Shown here: piece by piece, positions 1 to 8,312 of the stretch
Layout: each line of letters begins with the position of its first letter
How positions within the stretch are numbered: position 1 is the stretch's first letter
Source of the DNA: Nibrella saemangeumensis
GTDB lineage: Bacteria > Bacteroidota > Bacteroidia > Cytophagales > Spirosomataceae
Direction: 5' to 3'
DNA length: 64,000 nucleotides
Assembly (NCBI RefSeq): GCF_039541915.1
Contig: NZ_BAABHD010000032.1
Coordinates: 62,001-126,000, forward strand
The notes under the pieces: model-generated
What the model saw: only the letters and a program-made list of their open reading frames with translations
What the model was told of the DNA's origin: nothing
Databases searched by the model: none
Translations under genes and position numbers: made by a program

Positions 1-100
1 ATCGTTTAAATTAGGAATTATGAATAGCCTTTCTATTGTTTTCAGGATAATTTTCTAAGCCGGTAGAAGAAGGTTTGTTCTGGTAGAAAAAAATTCGTTT

Positions 101-562
101 ATGGAAAGATTGGACAAAATTGACCGGGCTATTCTGACCCTGCTTCAGGAAGATGCCCACCTGACGATTCAGGAAATCGGGCAGCGCATCAACCTCTCCA
201 AAACGCCCGTTCACGAGCGGATCAAGCGACTGGAGCGGGAGGGTATTATCGAAAAATACGTAACCCTGCTTAACAAAAAAAAGCTGGGCAATCTGCTGGT
301 CGTTTATTGCAACGTCACCCTTGACAAGCAGACTCGCGATACCTTCGTGGAGTTCGACAAAGCCATTACCAGCCTGCCCGAAGTCATGGAGTGCAACCTG
401 GTATCGGGCACGTTTGACTACATGCTCAAGATTGTGGTGCGGGATATGGAAAGCTACAACCGCTTTTACCAGGACAAGCTGTCGGTCATTCCCGGCATTT
501 ACCACATCAGCAGTTTCTTTGTAATGGACGAAATCAAGAACTCAACGGTGATACCGGTATAG
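101..562 (+). CDS. Lrp/AsnC family transcriptional regulator
   Basis: A 153-residue protein of usual Lrp/AsnC length. An N-terminal winged helix-turn-helix (about residues 5-55, including INLSKTPVHERIKRLEREGI) is followed by the alpha/beta RAM ligand-binding domain (about 65-145). Family members form dimers and octamers and respond to amino acids to control amino-acid metabolism genes. The effector cannot be read from sequence. The ATG at 101 places the conserved MERLDKIDRAIL start right at the N-terminus. It stands alone, with an unrelated Uma2 gene 72 bp downstream. Confidence 0.95.
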   Translation: MERLDKIDRAILTLLQEDAHLTIQEIGQRINLSKTPVHERIKRLEREGIIEKYVTLLNKKKLGNLLVVYCNVTLDKQTRDTFVEFDKAITSLPEVMECNLVSGTFDYMLKIVVRDMESYNRFYQDKLSVIPGIYHISSFFVMDEIKNSTVIPV

Positions 563-634
563 GTCTTCAAACCGGTTTGCCCGGCTGCTGGTTAATGTGT
601 ATCTTTCGTCAGTTATGTTGTAACAAGTTACCTC

Positions 635-1207
635 ATGGAAACCATTGCCAAACCTTGGGTAAGTGTAGCGGAATATCTGGAGCAGGAACACCGGTCTGAA
701 TTACGCCATGAGTACCTCGACGGTCAAATCCGAACCATGGGATACGCATCTGAAGCTCACGAATTGATTGTCGCTAATCTGGTGCGACTATTGGGAAACT
801 GTTTTCTGGATACCGATGCACGGGTATACGCCAGCAACCGGCTGTTGCACGTGCCGGCCACCAATGGCTTCTACTACGCTGATGCGCTGGTGGTATTCGG
901 CAAACCGGAGTTTTTGCAGTACAAACAGAAGATGCAGGCTACGCTGAATCCGGGGGTGATTGTGGAAGTACACTCCGATTCTACGATGGAGTATGATCAG
1001 CGGGAAAAGTGGGCCAGCTACCAGCAAATCACTTCGCTACGGCAGTACGTCATGGTCTGGCAGGACCGGCAGCGGGTTGAAACCTACCGCCGAACGACAG
1101 ACTCAGACGAGTGGATTTACACTAGCATCAACGAGCCCGAGCGCCCCGTGCGCATTGGCGAATGTACGGTTTCGCTGACCGATATCTACGCCAAAGTAGA
1201 ACTCTAA
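635..1207 (+). CDS. Uma2 family (PD-(D/E)XK) endonuclease-like protein
   Basis: 190 residues with the Uma2 (DUF820) fold signature: the acidic residue in YYADALVVF (D83), the core PGVIVEVHSDST (E111) and the following YDQREKWASYQQ with K125, as in restriction-like nuclease folds. The spacing SLRQYVMVWQ after the core is typical. Members are abundant in Cyanobacteria and Cytophagales, but their biological role is not settled. It stands alone. Its stop lies 2 bp from the stop of the convergent FAD oxidoreductase gene. Confidence 0.9.
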   Translation: METIAKPWVSVAEYLEQEHRSELRHEYLDGQIRTMGYASEAHELIVANLVRLLGNCFLDTDARVYASNRLLHVPATNGFYYADALVVFGKPEFLQYKQKMQATLNPGVIVEVHSDSTMEYDQREKWASYQQITSLRQYVMVWQDRQRVETYRRTTDSDEWIYTSINEPERPVRIGECTVSLTDIYAKVEL

Positions 1208-1209
1208 CC

Positions 1210-2412
1210 TCAGGAAGGCAATGGGGATACCGGTGTAGCGGCAATCACTTCGCCGTGGGTTTGCCGCATGATGGTCTGCAACAGGGGCGGAAACGTACGG
1301 ATCAGCGTAACGGCCCATTCAGACAGCCAGGCATCGCCGAACAAACGCTGCACGTTGCGGCCTACCCACAGTCGCCGGGCAAACAACCCTGACCACGCTG
1401 TCTGGTACTGCGCTTCCAGTTGGGGCCGGCTCAGCTGACCGTTCAGAAACAAATTGGCGACCTGACTCACCAGCCGCGCCCCGTGAATGGCCATAGCCAT
1501 GCCATTGCCGCAGAGCGGGGTAATCAGACCCGCCGAGTCGCCGGCCATCAGGATGTGGTCTTCCACCGCTTTTTTAGGGGCGAAAGAAATCTCGTTGATA
1601 ACCTCCGGCTTGTCGTACAGAAATTCGTAGGTTTCAAAGACTCGCTTCAGGTGTGGATTCTGGTACAGAATAGCTCGCTCCATATCGGCTATGTTGCCAA
1701 ACTGGCGCAAATTTCGACGCGTGGTGAGGTAGCAGAGGCAATACTTATCGTCTTCAATAGCCGACATGCCGCAGTAACCATCCGGAAAGTTGTGCAGCGC
1801 AATAACGTCCGTCGGGAAAGGGTGCTCCAACATACCGCGCTCCGACACCCGGTGGTCCGGCATTCCGTGGTCCGGCAATCCGGCACGGATGTGGTATTTG
1901 ACACCAATATACGGTGAGGGTTGCTGCATAAACGCCCGGTTCATTTGCCTGTCGAGCTTCGACCGTTTGCCGAACGCGCCGATCACCAGCCGGCTGTGCA
2001 GCGTCTCCGTATCGTTCAGGGCCACGCTGAAGCCATCTTCCTGAAACGTGACCGACTCGGCCTGCCGGCCCAGCCTGAATGTAACGCCCGCTTCGAGCGC
2101 TAACTGGTACAAGGCATAATCGAGCGCATACCGGCTGATGCCAAAGCCACCCAGATCCAGCGTAGCCTCCAGCAGTCGGCCCGAGGGCGATGAAAACTGA
2201 AACCGGTTGATGTTGACGGCGCCTAATCCATTCAGGTCTACACCCAGTGATTCTATGTACGGCCGCACCTCGTTGGACACGTACTCTCCGCACACCTTAT
2301 GAAACGGATAGGTTTTTCGCTCCACCAGCACCACCGACCAGCCCGACCGGGTCAGTTCCAGCGCACTGACCAGCCCGGCCAGTCCTCCGCCGATTACGAT
2401 AACATCATACAT
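1210..2412 (-). CDS. NAD(P)/FAD-dependent oxidoreductase, geranylgeranyl-reductase-like
   Basis: 400 residues. The Rossmann FAD-binding motif GGGLAG lies at residues 8-13, and the second FAD contact is MAGDSAGLITPLCGNGMAMA near residue 295. This matches flavin monooxygenases/reductases of the geranylgeranyl reductase family, which act on isoprenoid, polyene or polyketide substrates. The substrate here is unknown, and no polyene or PKS neighbour is present. Residues 178-198 look like an insertion: G(L/M)PDH occurs twice in tandem, encoded by a 15-bp DNA repeat at 1852-1881, between the usual HIRA and TDVIALHNF segments. Confidence 0.85.
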   Translation of the reverse strand: MYDVIVIGGGLAGLVSALELTRSGWSVVLVERKTYPFHKVCGEYVSNEVRPYIESLGVDLNGLGAVNINRFQFSSPSGRLLEATLDLGGFGISRYALDYALYQLALEAGVTFRLGRQAESVTFQEDGFSVALNDTETLHSRLVIGAFGKRSKLDRQMNRAFMQQPSPYIGVKYHIRAGLPDHGMPDHRVSERGMLEHPFPTDVIALHNFPDGYCGMSAIEDDKYCLCYLTTRRNLRQFGNIADMERAILYQNPHLKRVFETYEFLYDKPEVINEISFAPKKAVEDHILMAGDSAGLITPLCGNGMAMAIHGARLVSQVANLFLNGQLSRPQLEAQYQTAWSGLFARRLWVGRNVQRLFGDAWLSEWAVTLIRTFPPLLQTIMRQTHGEVIAATPVSPLPS

Positions 2413-2416
2413 ATTT

Positions 2417-2587
2417 GTACAACGGTTTTGTAAACCGTTCGGTTTTTAGTACAACGGTTTTGCAAACCGTTTCTACGCAGCACCCCCAACCCGCTCGGAA
2501 GGCCGCCCCACAAACTGTTTACAAAACCGTTGTACTAACCCGTTGGATAAACCACCGCACAAACTGTTTACAAAACCGTTGTACTAA
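2417..2587. repeat. Four-copy palindromic intergenic repeat cluster
   Basis: The core GTACAACGGTTTTGTAAACC occurs at 2417 and again (TGC for TGT) at about 2449. Two inverted copies of the form AAACTGTTTACAAAACCGTT lie at 2512-2538 and 2561-2587 and are identical over 28 bp. Each core is itself a hairpin (ACGGTTT-TGT-AAACCGT, 7-bp stem), and the first pair can fold onto the second. The cluster fills the gap between the divergent oxidoreductase and amylase-like genes. An open frame runs through it, but it codes for low-quality sequence and is not taken as protein. Confidence 0.8.
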
Positions 2588-2600
2588 AAACCTTTGCTCC

Positions 2601-4562
2601 ATGCCAACCACCTATACCGATTTGATCGCCGACTGGCAACGTAATTTCTCAACCTATATTAATGTCTACCAAACCGGGCAGCAGTCGTTCATTCCGAATC
2701 TGCTCCCCGAAACGGCCGTTCAGTTCTCCGTTCACCAGACACTCGACATCCTGCACAAACGGCTGGGCAACAACTTGCTTCGCCGGGCGCTGGACCCGCA
2801 GGAGACGATTGACAGCCCGGTGGGAAGAGAGCCGGATGCGTCCTGGTTGAACCGGAGCAATATGGTGGGCGTGAATGTTCGGACCATCGGCTCATTCTGG
2901 AACGTGGTCAATTACGTCCTCACCCTGCCGGCCAGCCACGATAGTATTCACCTGCTGCCGATCTGGGAGCCGGGCGTGGTGGGTAGTCTGTACGGCATGG
3001 TAAGCTGGCAGATCAACCCCGAGTTCTACAGCCAGGAACTGACCCAGTTTATTCCGGCACTGAATACGGTTGAGAAGCAGTTGAAGGTGGTGGTTAATCT
3101 GTTGCATGCGATGGGGCGGACGGTAGGCCTGGATGTGATTCCGCATACCGACCGCTTTTCGGAGATGGTGCTGGCGTACCCGTCTTTTTTTGAATGGGTC
3201 CGGCGGGAAGGCCCCTGGTTGGTCGACCATACCGATAAAGTGTATCTGCTGGTCGAGGAAGCCATCTGGGAATTTATCCTGACCCGGGAGCCGGCCGACA
3301 ACAGTCCGGTGCTGTACACCAAAGAAATGTTTTTTTCGCCTACCATTCCGTTTGTCTCCGACGAGCAGCGACACCGGGTACTCTTCGGCGAACCCAGCGA
3401 TTACAGTGGCCGGCTGCAGCGCCGGATTCAACTTATCCAGCACCTGGTCAGCTACGGGTTTGAGACACTGCCGATGACCATGGCCCCGCCGTACCGGGGC
3501 ATCCATATCAACCCCGACGAGTTTGTGGTCGATGAATACGGGCAAATCTGGTATCAGTATGAATTCGACAAACCGCAGGCTATGTCGCGGGTATTTGGAC
3601 CCCTGACCCGGTACCGGTTCTATTTCTCCAACGACAACAACCGACATTGGGAACTGAATTTTAATCAGCCCAACGTAACGGCCTGGGAGTACTTCTGCAG
3701 AAAATATTGTGAGTGTCAGCAGCAGTACTGTTTTGATTTTATGCGGGGCGATATGGCCCACGTACAAATGCGGTCTGAGGGCGTTCCGGATGACCCGGAT
3801 GATTACTATGATCCGCTGCGGGCGGTAAAAGCCTACGTGCAGGAGCGAGGTGTGGCTTACTTCGGCTTTTTTGCCGAAACGTTTCTGGCTCCTCCCAATG
3901 AGATGGGATACGGCGATGAGCTCGACCACCTGGAAGCCATTGAAGCCGATTCGACGCTGGGCGATCTGCAGTCGTCGGTGGTCGGTTCACCGGAGTTTGT
4001 GCAGCGGTTCCGGGATTATTACCGATGGCTGAAAACCCGGCAGGTGGCCCCCAACTTCACGGTGATGACGGCCGATAAGGATGACCCGCGTTTCGACCTG
4101 TTTTACCGCACCGGTAACCTGTTCCGGTATTTTGTGGCCTTGTTTCTGACGGATATGCCGAGCTATGTCGGCTTAGGGTTTGAGGTGCGGGATCAGCACG
4201 AACAGCGGGCCGCCAATGAGGAATACACCAAACTGTACGTCTTTCAGGTCACCGACGATGAAGAGAAAGATAAGGTAACGCACGGGTCTTACCGCTGGGG
4301 ACAAAACGCCGGACAGTTTGCGGCCATCACCCGCATGCGTCAGTTTGCCGAAACGATCTGGCCTGCCATTGCCGGTCAGCAGACCAGATGGATCGTGCCG
4401 CCCTCCCTTCAGACATCGTACATTGCCTGGACACAGGCCGAAACCCCGCAGTATGCTTTTGCGGCCGCTATGACCGGTGCCCTGCCGGAACGGATTGCGG
4501 AAATACCGGATGACTCGGTTGTCTTTGACGGGGAGGGCTGCCGGGTATACCGGTTGTCATAA
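2601..4562 (+). CDS. Alpha-amylase-like TIM-barrel protein (putative glycoside hydrolase)
   Basis: 653 residues from the ATG at 2601. An upstream extension to 2415 would only translate the repeat cluster. The pattern resembles a GH13-type barrel: beta-strand segments DSIHLLPIWEPG (115-125) and VGLDVIPHTDRF (175-186), a nucleophile-like Asp in FDFMRGDMAHV (D384) and an acid/base-like Glu in FGFFAETF (E426). No signal peptide is seen, so it is probably cytoplasmic. The substrate is unknown, and assignment to a numbered GH family is not certain. A radical SAM gene starts 19 bp downstream on the same strand, suggesting co-transcription. Confidence 0.65.
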   Translation: MPTTYTDLIADWQRNFSTYINVYQTGQQSFIPNLLPETAVQFSVHQTLDILHKRLGNNLLRRALDPQETIDSPVGREPDASWLNRSNMVGVNVRTIGSFWNVVNYVLTLPASHDSIHLLPIWEPGVVGSLYGMVSWQINPEFYSQELTQFIPALNTVEKQLKVVVNLLHAMGRTVGLDVIPHTDRFSEMVLAYPSFFEWVRREGPWLVDHTDKVYLLVEEAIWEFILTREPADNSPVLYTKEMFFSPTIPFVSDEQRHRVLFGEPSDYSGRLQRRIQLIQHLVSYGFETLPMTMAPPYRGIHINPDEFVVDEYGQIWYQYEFDKPQAMSRVFGPLTRYRFYFSNDNNRHWELNFNQPNVTAWEYFCRKYCECQQQYCFDFMRGDMAHVQMRSEGVPDDPDDYYDPLRAVKAYVQERGVAYFGFFAETFLAPPNEMGYGDELDHLEAIEADSTLGDLQSSVVGSPEFVQRFRDYYRWLKTRQVAPNFTVMTADKDDPRFDLFYRTGNLFRYFVALFLTDMPSYVGLGFEVRDQHEQRAANEEYTKLYVFQVTDDEEKDKVTHGSYRWGQNAGQFAAITRMRQFAETIWPAIAGQQTRWIVPPSLQTSYIAWTQAETPQYAFAAAMTGALPERIAEIPDDSVVFDGEGCRVYRLS

Positions 4563-4581
4563 ACAATCGTACTTTTGCAGC

Positions 4582-5604
4582 ATGAACCGGAACCTCAACG
4601 ACGGGTTAAACTTCTTCTCCAAACTGACGCCGAAGCGGGCCGCCAACGCCCTAAAGGTTCTATCCAGCTATTACGAAGCCAAATGGACCGGGAAGTCCGT
4701 ACACCGGGGGCTGCCGATGGTTATCTCCTTTGAGCCGACAACCTCCTGCAACCTGCGCTGCCCGGAGTGCCCCAGCGGCCTGCGCTCCTTTACCCGCCCA
4801 ACGGGTATGCTGGGCGCAGATCTCTTCAAACGCACCATCGACGAGCTCCACGAAACGCTGCTTTACCTGATCTTCTACTTCCAGGGTGAGCCATACCTGC
4901 ACCCGCAGTTTCTGGAACTGGTGCGCTATGCCGCCGACCGCAACATCTACACCGCTACCTCCACCAACGCCCACTATCTGACCGACGCCAACGCCCGCAA
5001 AACGGTAGAGTCGGGGCTCGACCGGCTCATTATCTCCATCGACGGTACCACGCAGGAAGTGTACCAGCAGTACCGGGTGGGGGGTAAACTGCACAAGGTG
5101 CTCGAAGGCACTAAAAACATCATTCGCTGGAAGAAGGAACTGCGTTCGCGCACGCCACATATTGTCTTCCAGTTCCTGGTGGTCAAACCCAACGAACACC
5201 AGATCAATGAGGTGAAGCAGTTAGCCAAAGAACTCGGCGTTGACGAAGTCGGCCTGAAAACCGCCCAGATTTACGACTACGAAAACGGCTCCGACCTTAT
5301 CCCAACGCTTGACCAGTACAGCCGATATACTCCCAATGGCGACGGCACCTACCGTATTAAGAACGCGCTGGGCAACAGTTGCTGGAAAATGTGGCACTCC
5401 TGCGTGATTACCTGGGACGGGCTGGTCGTTCCCTGCTGCTTCGACAAAGACGCCCACCACCGGCTGGGCGACTTACAGGCGCAAACATTTCAAGACGTAT
5501 GGCGCAGCCCCGCCTACCAGGATTTCCGCCAAACCCTGATCCGCTCCCGCTCCGAGATCGAGATGTGCCGGAACTGCACGGAAGGGACGAAGGTTTGGGC
5601 GTAA
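4582..5604 (+). CDS. Radical SAM/SPASM domain protein
   Basis: 341 residues from the ATG at 4582; longer in-frame starts lie inside the previous gene. The radical SAM CX3CX2C cluster is at C56, C60 and C63 (TTSCNLRCPECP). A C-terminal SPASM region carries CWKMWHSC, VPCCFDKDAHHRLGDL and MCRNC, which would bind auxiliary iron-sulfur clusters. SPASM enzymes modify peptides, proteins or small molecules. There is no obvious precursor peptide next to it, so the substrate is open. It follows the amylase-like gene by 19 bp. Confidence 0.88.
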   Translation: MNRNLNDGLNFFSKLTPKRAANALKVLSSYYEAKWTGKSVHRGLPMVISFEPTTSCNLRCPECPSGLRSFTRPTGMLGADLFKRTIDELHETLLYLIFYFQGEPYLHPQFLELVRYAADRNIYTATSTNAHYLTDANARKTVESGLDRLIISIDGTTQEVYQQYRVGGKLHKVLEGTKNIIRWKKELRSRTPHIVFQFLVVKPNEHQINEVKQLAKELGVDEVGLKTAQIYDYENGSDLIPTLDQYSRYTPNGDGTYRIKNALGNSCWKMWHSCVITWDGLVVPCCFDKDAHHRLGDLQAQTFQDVWRSPAYQDFRQTLIRSRSEIEMCRNCTEGTKVWA

Positions 5605-5608
5605 GACA

Positions 5609-5728
5609 TTGAGTGAATGAATGATTGAGTGATGGAGTGAATACCAACAGAATAGACTGAGAGGTGGCTCTACGTCACAGGTAGACTGCTCCCGTTTCAC
5701 TCAATCACTCAATCATTCATTCACTCAA
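5609..5728. repeat. Long inverted repeat with 24-bp perfect arms
   Basis: The left arm at 5609-5632 is a string of GAGTGAATGA-type units. The right arm at 5705-5728 is its exact reverse complement. The 72-bp spacer shows no coding potential. It sits directly after the radical SAM stop codon. A transcript would form a strong hairpin, so it could act as a transcription end or RNA-stability element. It has no T-run typical of an intrinsic terminator. Confidence 0.75.
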
Positions 5729-5743
5729 CACTTTCCGGCTCCT

Positions 5744-5775
5744 GTGAAACATTTCGGATTTCCGTGAAACGTTTC
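5744..5775. promoter_or_regulatory. Paired GTGAAACRTTTC motifs upstream of parA (possible ParB/parS-like sites)
   Basis: GTGAAACATTTC at 5744-5755 and GTGAAACGTTTC at 5764-5775 are spaced exactly 20 bp apart, about two helical turns, and lie 52 bp upstream of parA. GTGAAAC is the half-site of the bacterial chromosomal parS palindrome (TGTTTCACGTGAAACA), but the full palindrome is not present. They may be degenerate parS sites or sites for partition-gene regulation. Confidence 0.4.
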
Positions 5776-5826
5776 TTGCTTTATTAAAAACCAACCGGCA
5801 TATTTGAATCTGCAACGTACAGACCC

Positions 5827-6615
5827 ATGGGTAAAGTGATTGCCATTGCCAACCAAAAGGGGGGCGTCGGAAAAACCACCACTACAATAAACCTGGCTGC
5901 CAGTCTGGCCGCTCTTGAATTTCGAACACTCATTGTCGATGCCGATCCACAGGCCAACTCGACATCGGGCTTAGGATACAATCCGAAAGAAATTGAGAAC
6001 AGTATTTACGAATGTATGGTCGAGGGTGTTCGTCCCCGCGATGCCATCATTCAGACTGACTTTCCAAACCTCGATCTGCTGCCGTCGCATATCGACCTGG
6101 TTGGCGCAGAGATTGAAATGATTAATCTGCGGAGCCGGGAGGAGAAGATGAAGGAAGCACTGGAAGACGTGCGGTTTGACTATGATTTTATCGTGATCGA
6201 CTGCTCACCCTCGCTCGGCCTGATTACGATCAACAGCCTCACGGCGGCCGACTCGGTGATTATTCCGGTGCAGTGCGAGTATTTCGCCCTGGAAGGGCTG
6301 GGTAAGCTCCTGAATACGATAAAGATCATTCAGTCCCGGCTGAATACCGGGCTGGCCATAGAGGGAATTTTGCTGACGATGTATGATCTGCGGGTGCGCT
6401 TGTCGAACCAGGTCGTTGGTGAAGTAACCGCCCATTTTCAGCAGATGGTCTTCAACACGATCATTCCGAGAAATATACGGTTGAGCGAATCACCCAGTTT
6501 TGGTGTACCGGCCCTGGCCCAGGACGCCGACAGCAAGGGAGCGATCAGCTATCTGAATCTGGCACGCGAGATACTGGCGAAGAATGGCATGATGCCGCAC
6601 GATCAGACTGTTTAA
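5827..6615 (+). CDS. parA: ParA family chromosome-partition ATPase
   Basis: 262 residues. The deviant Walker A motif KGGVGKTTT is at residues 11-19, with DADPQANSTSG after it and VIDCSPSLGL as Walker B. This is the usual Soj/ParA length. ParA forms ATP-dependent dimers on DNA and moves ParB-parS complexes to segregate the replication origin. parB follows 28 bp downstream. In many bacteria this pair lies near oriC, so the window may be near the origin, but no dnaA or DnaA-box cluster is visible. Confidence 0.97.
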   Translation: MGKVIAIANQKGGVGKTTTTINLAASLAALEFRTLIVDADPQANSTSGLGYNPKEIENSIYECMVEGVRPRDAIIQTDFPNLDLLPSHIDLVGAEIEMINLRSREEKMKEALEDVRFDYDFIVIDCSPSLGLITINSLTAADSVIIPVQCEYFALEGLGKLLNTIKIIQSRLNTGLAIEGILLTMYDLRVRLSNQVVGEVTAHFQQMVFNTIIPRNIRLSESPSFGVPALAQDADSKGAISYLNLAREILAKNGMMPHDQTV

Positions 6616-6643
6616 AAACCCTTAAGAGACATTCCATCTGCTC

Positions 6644-7570
6644 ATGGATACAACGAACACCACAAAAGCGCCCAACAATAAGAAGATGATCGGATTGGGT
6701 CGGGGATTAGGTGCCCTGCTACAGGATAGCGACGCGGTGAATCGCCCTCAGGGGAAACCGTCGCCGTTTGAGTCCATCAGCACGATGACCGAAATCAATG
6801 TCAACTTCATCGAAACAAACCCGTTTCAGCCACGGACCCGTTTTGATGAGGAAGCGTTGCAGGAACTGGCGGATTCCATAAAGGCCCAGGGTATCATTCA
6901 GCCCATTACTGTCCGGCAGATTGGTAAGGATCAATACCAACTCATCTCGGGCGAACGGCGTCTGCAGGCGTCCAAGCTGATCGGTATGACCCAGATACCG
7001 GCATTTGTGCGTACCGCCAACGACCAGCAGATGCTGGAAATGGCCCTGATCGAAAACATCCAGCGGGAAAATCTCAACTCCATCGAAATTGCCCTGAGCT
7101 ATCAGCGCCTTATCCATGAGTGTAACCTGAAGCAGGAAGAACTCGGCGAGCGCGTCGGTAAAAACCGGACTACGGTCAATAACTACATCCGGCTGCTGAA
7201 GCTGCCGCCTGTTATTCAGGCCGCTCTGCGCGACAATAAGATCTCCATGGGGCACGCCCGGGCGCTGATTACCATTGAGGACCATGATGTGCAGATAAAG
7301 ATCTTCCGGCGGATTGTCGACGAAGACTGGTCGGTCCGGAAGGTGGAAGAGGCTGTTCGCAACCTGGGTACTGAATCGGATAATTCGGTGATGCGGAAGA
7401 CCACGCTGCCCAAACAGGAGATTCGCAGCCTTCAGTTTAAGTTATCGTCGATGTTCGGTACCAAAGTATCCATAAAAGCCGACGAAAAACACAAGGGTGA
7501 AATCAAAATTCCGTTTACTTCACAGGAGGAGCTGAACAAAATTCTGGAGGTACTGAATTACACGGCTTAA
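6644..7570 (+). CDS. parB: ParB/RepB/Spo0J family partition protein
   Basis: 308 residues. A short basic N-terminus (KKMIGLGRGLGALL, the ParA-contact type of segment) precedes the ParB CTPase core with QLISGERRLQASK. The central helix-turn-helix (QEELGERVGKNRTTVNNYIR) reads parS, and the C-terminus is a dimerisation domain. It acts with ParA encoded immediately upstream. DUF5683 follows within 5 bp, an order common in Bacteroidota. Confidence 0.97.
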   Translation: MDTTNTTKAPNNKKMIGLGRGLGALLQDSDAVNRPQGKPSPFESISTMTEINVNFIETNPFQPRTRFDEEALQELADSIKAQGIIQPITVRQIGKDQYQLISGERRLQASKLIGMTQIPAFVRTANDQQMLEMALIENIQRENLNSIEIALSYQRLIHECNLKQEELGERVGKNRTTVNNYIRLLKLPPVIQAALRDNKISMGHARALITIEDHDVQIKIFRRIVDEDWSVRKVEEAVRNLGTESDNSVMRKTTLPKQEIRSLQFKLSSMFGTKVSIKADEKHKGEIKIPFTSQEELNKILEVLNYTA

Positions 7571-7574
7571 TGCG

Positions 7575-8294
7575 TTGAAACGGAGCGTTTGGATAACTAT
7601 TTGTATTAGCATTATCATCGGGTTGCGGGCGTTCGGGCAGGTGCCGGGACAGACGCAGCCCGATTCTACTAGGAGCCGGGTCCCGACGGACAGGAACCCG
7701 GTCCGGCCAGCTGCTACCGTCCAGCGGGATACCATTCCGGTGGGAAACTCCCAACTGATTTCCGTGGGCGACTCCATTGCGCCCGGCGTAATTGATACTA
7801 CCCGGCTGACGAAGATCCAGACGGCCAAAATTCAGAAGATCGTCCCCAAAAAAGCCACGCTTCTTTCCCTGGCCCTGCCCGGATTAGGTCAGGCTTATAA
7901 TCGCCAGTACTGGAAAATACCCATCATATACGGTGGTTTTGCCATTTTTGGGTATAATATTGTTAGTTTCAACCAGCGCTTTAAGGAATTCGAAACGGGC
8001 TACCGCACGGCTTATAACAGCACCGGCACCAAAACCGCCTTTGTCCGGGGGCGGGAGTATAGTGTCCAGCAGCTTAAACTGGGCTATGATACCTATCGGC
8101 GCTGGCGTGACCTGAACATCATTCTGTCAGTCGCGTTCTGGGCCGTCAACGCGGTAGAAGCCAACGTAGCGGCCCACCTCCGAACGTTCGATTTGTCCGA
8201 TGATTTATCGCTGCGGGTACGGCCCGGTATGCAGCGGATGCCGGGAAGCAGGGCTATACCCGGCGTGCAGTTGACATTTCATTTAAAAAAATAA
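7575..8294 (+). CDS. DUF5683 domain-containing membrane protein
   Basis: 239 residues with a TTG start at 7575, since the nearby ATG at 7570 runs straight into a stop. An N-terminal signal or anchor (SVWITICISIIIGLRAFG) and a Pro/Thr-rich stretch are followed by the conserved KATLLSLALPGLGQAYNRQY motif, two hydrophobic segments (about 110-130 and 175-195) and VEANVAAHLRTFDLSDDLSL. This block is typical of DUF5683, whose function is unknown. It probably forms one operon with parAB and dapB (gaps of 4 and 18 bp). Confidence 0.88.
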   Translation: MKRSVWITICISIIIGLRAFGQVPGQTQPDSTRSRVPTDRNPVRPAATVQRDTIPVGNSQLISVGDSIAPGVIDTTRLTKIQTAKIQKIVPKKATLLSLALPGLGQAYNRQYWKIPIIYGGFAIFGYNIVSFNQRFKEFETGYRTAYNSTGTKTAFVRGREYSVQQLKLGYDTYRRWRDLNIILSVAFWAVNAVEANVAAHLRTFDLSDDLSLRVRPGMQRMPGSRAIPGVQLTFHLKK

Positions 8295-8312
8295 CCCCCG
8301 TATCTTTATTGC

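Noticed and set aside
2415..2600. N-terminal extension of the amylase-like gene
   Set aside because: It only translates the palindromic repeat cluster; the ATG at 2601 starts directly before ordered protein sequence.
4570..4577. TACTTTTG promoter-like element before the radical SAM gene
   Set aside because: Only 4 bp from the start codon and no -33 TTG; the gene is more simply co-transcribed with the upstream gene.
5827..7570. Replication origin next to parAB
   Set aside because: No dnaA gene, DnaA-box cluster or AT-rich unwinding region could be seen, so oriC is not called.
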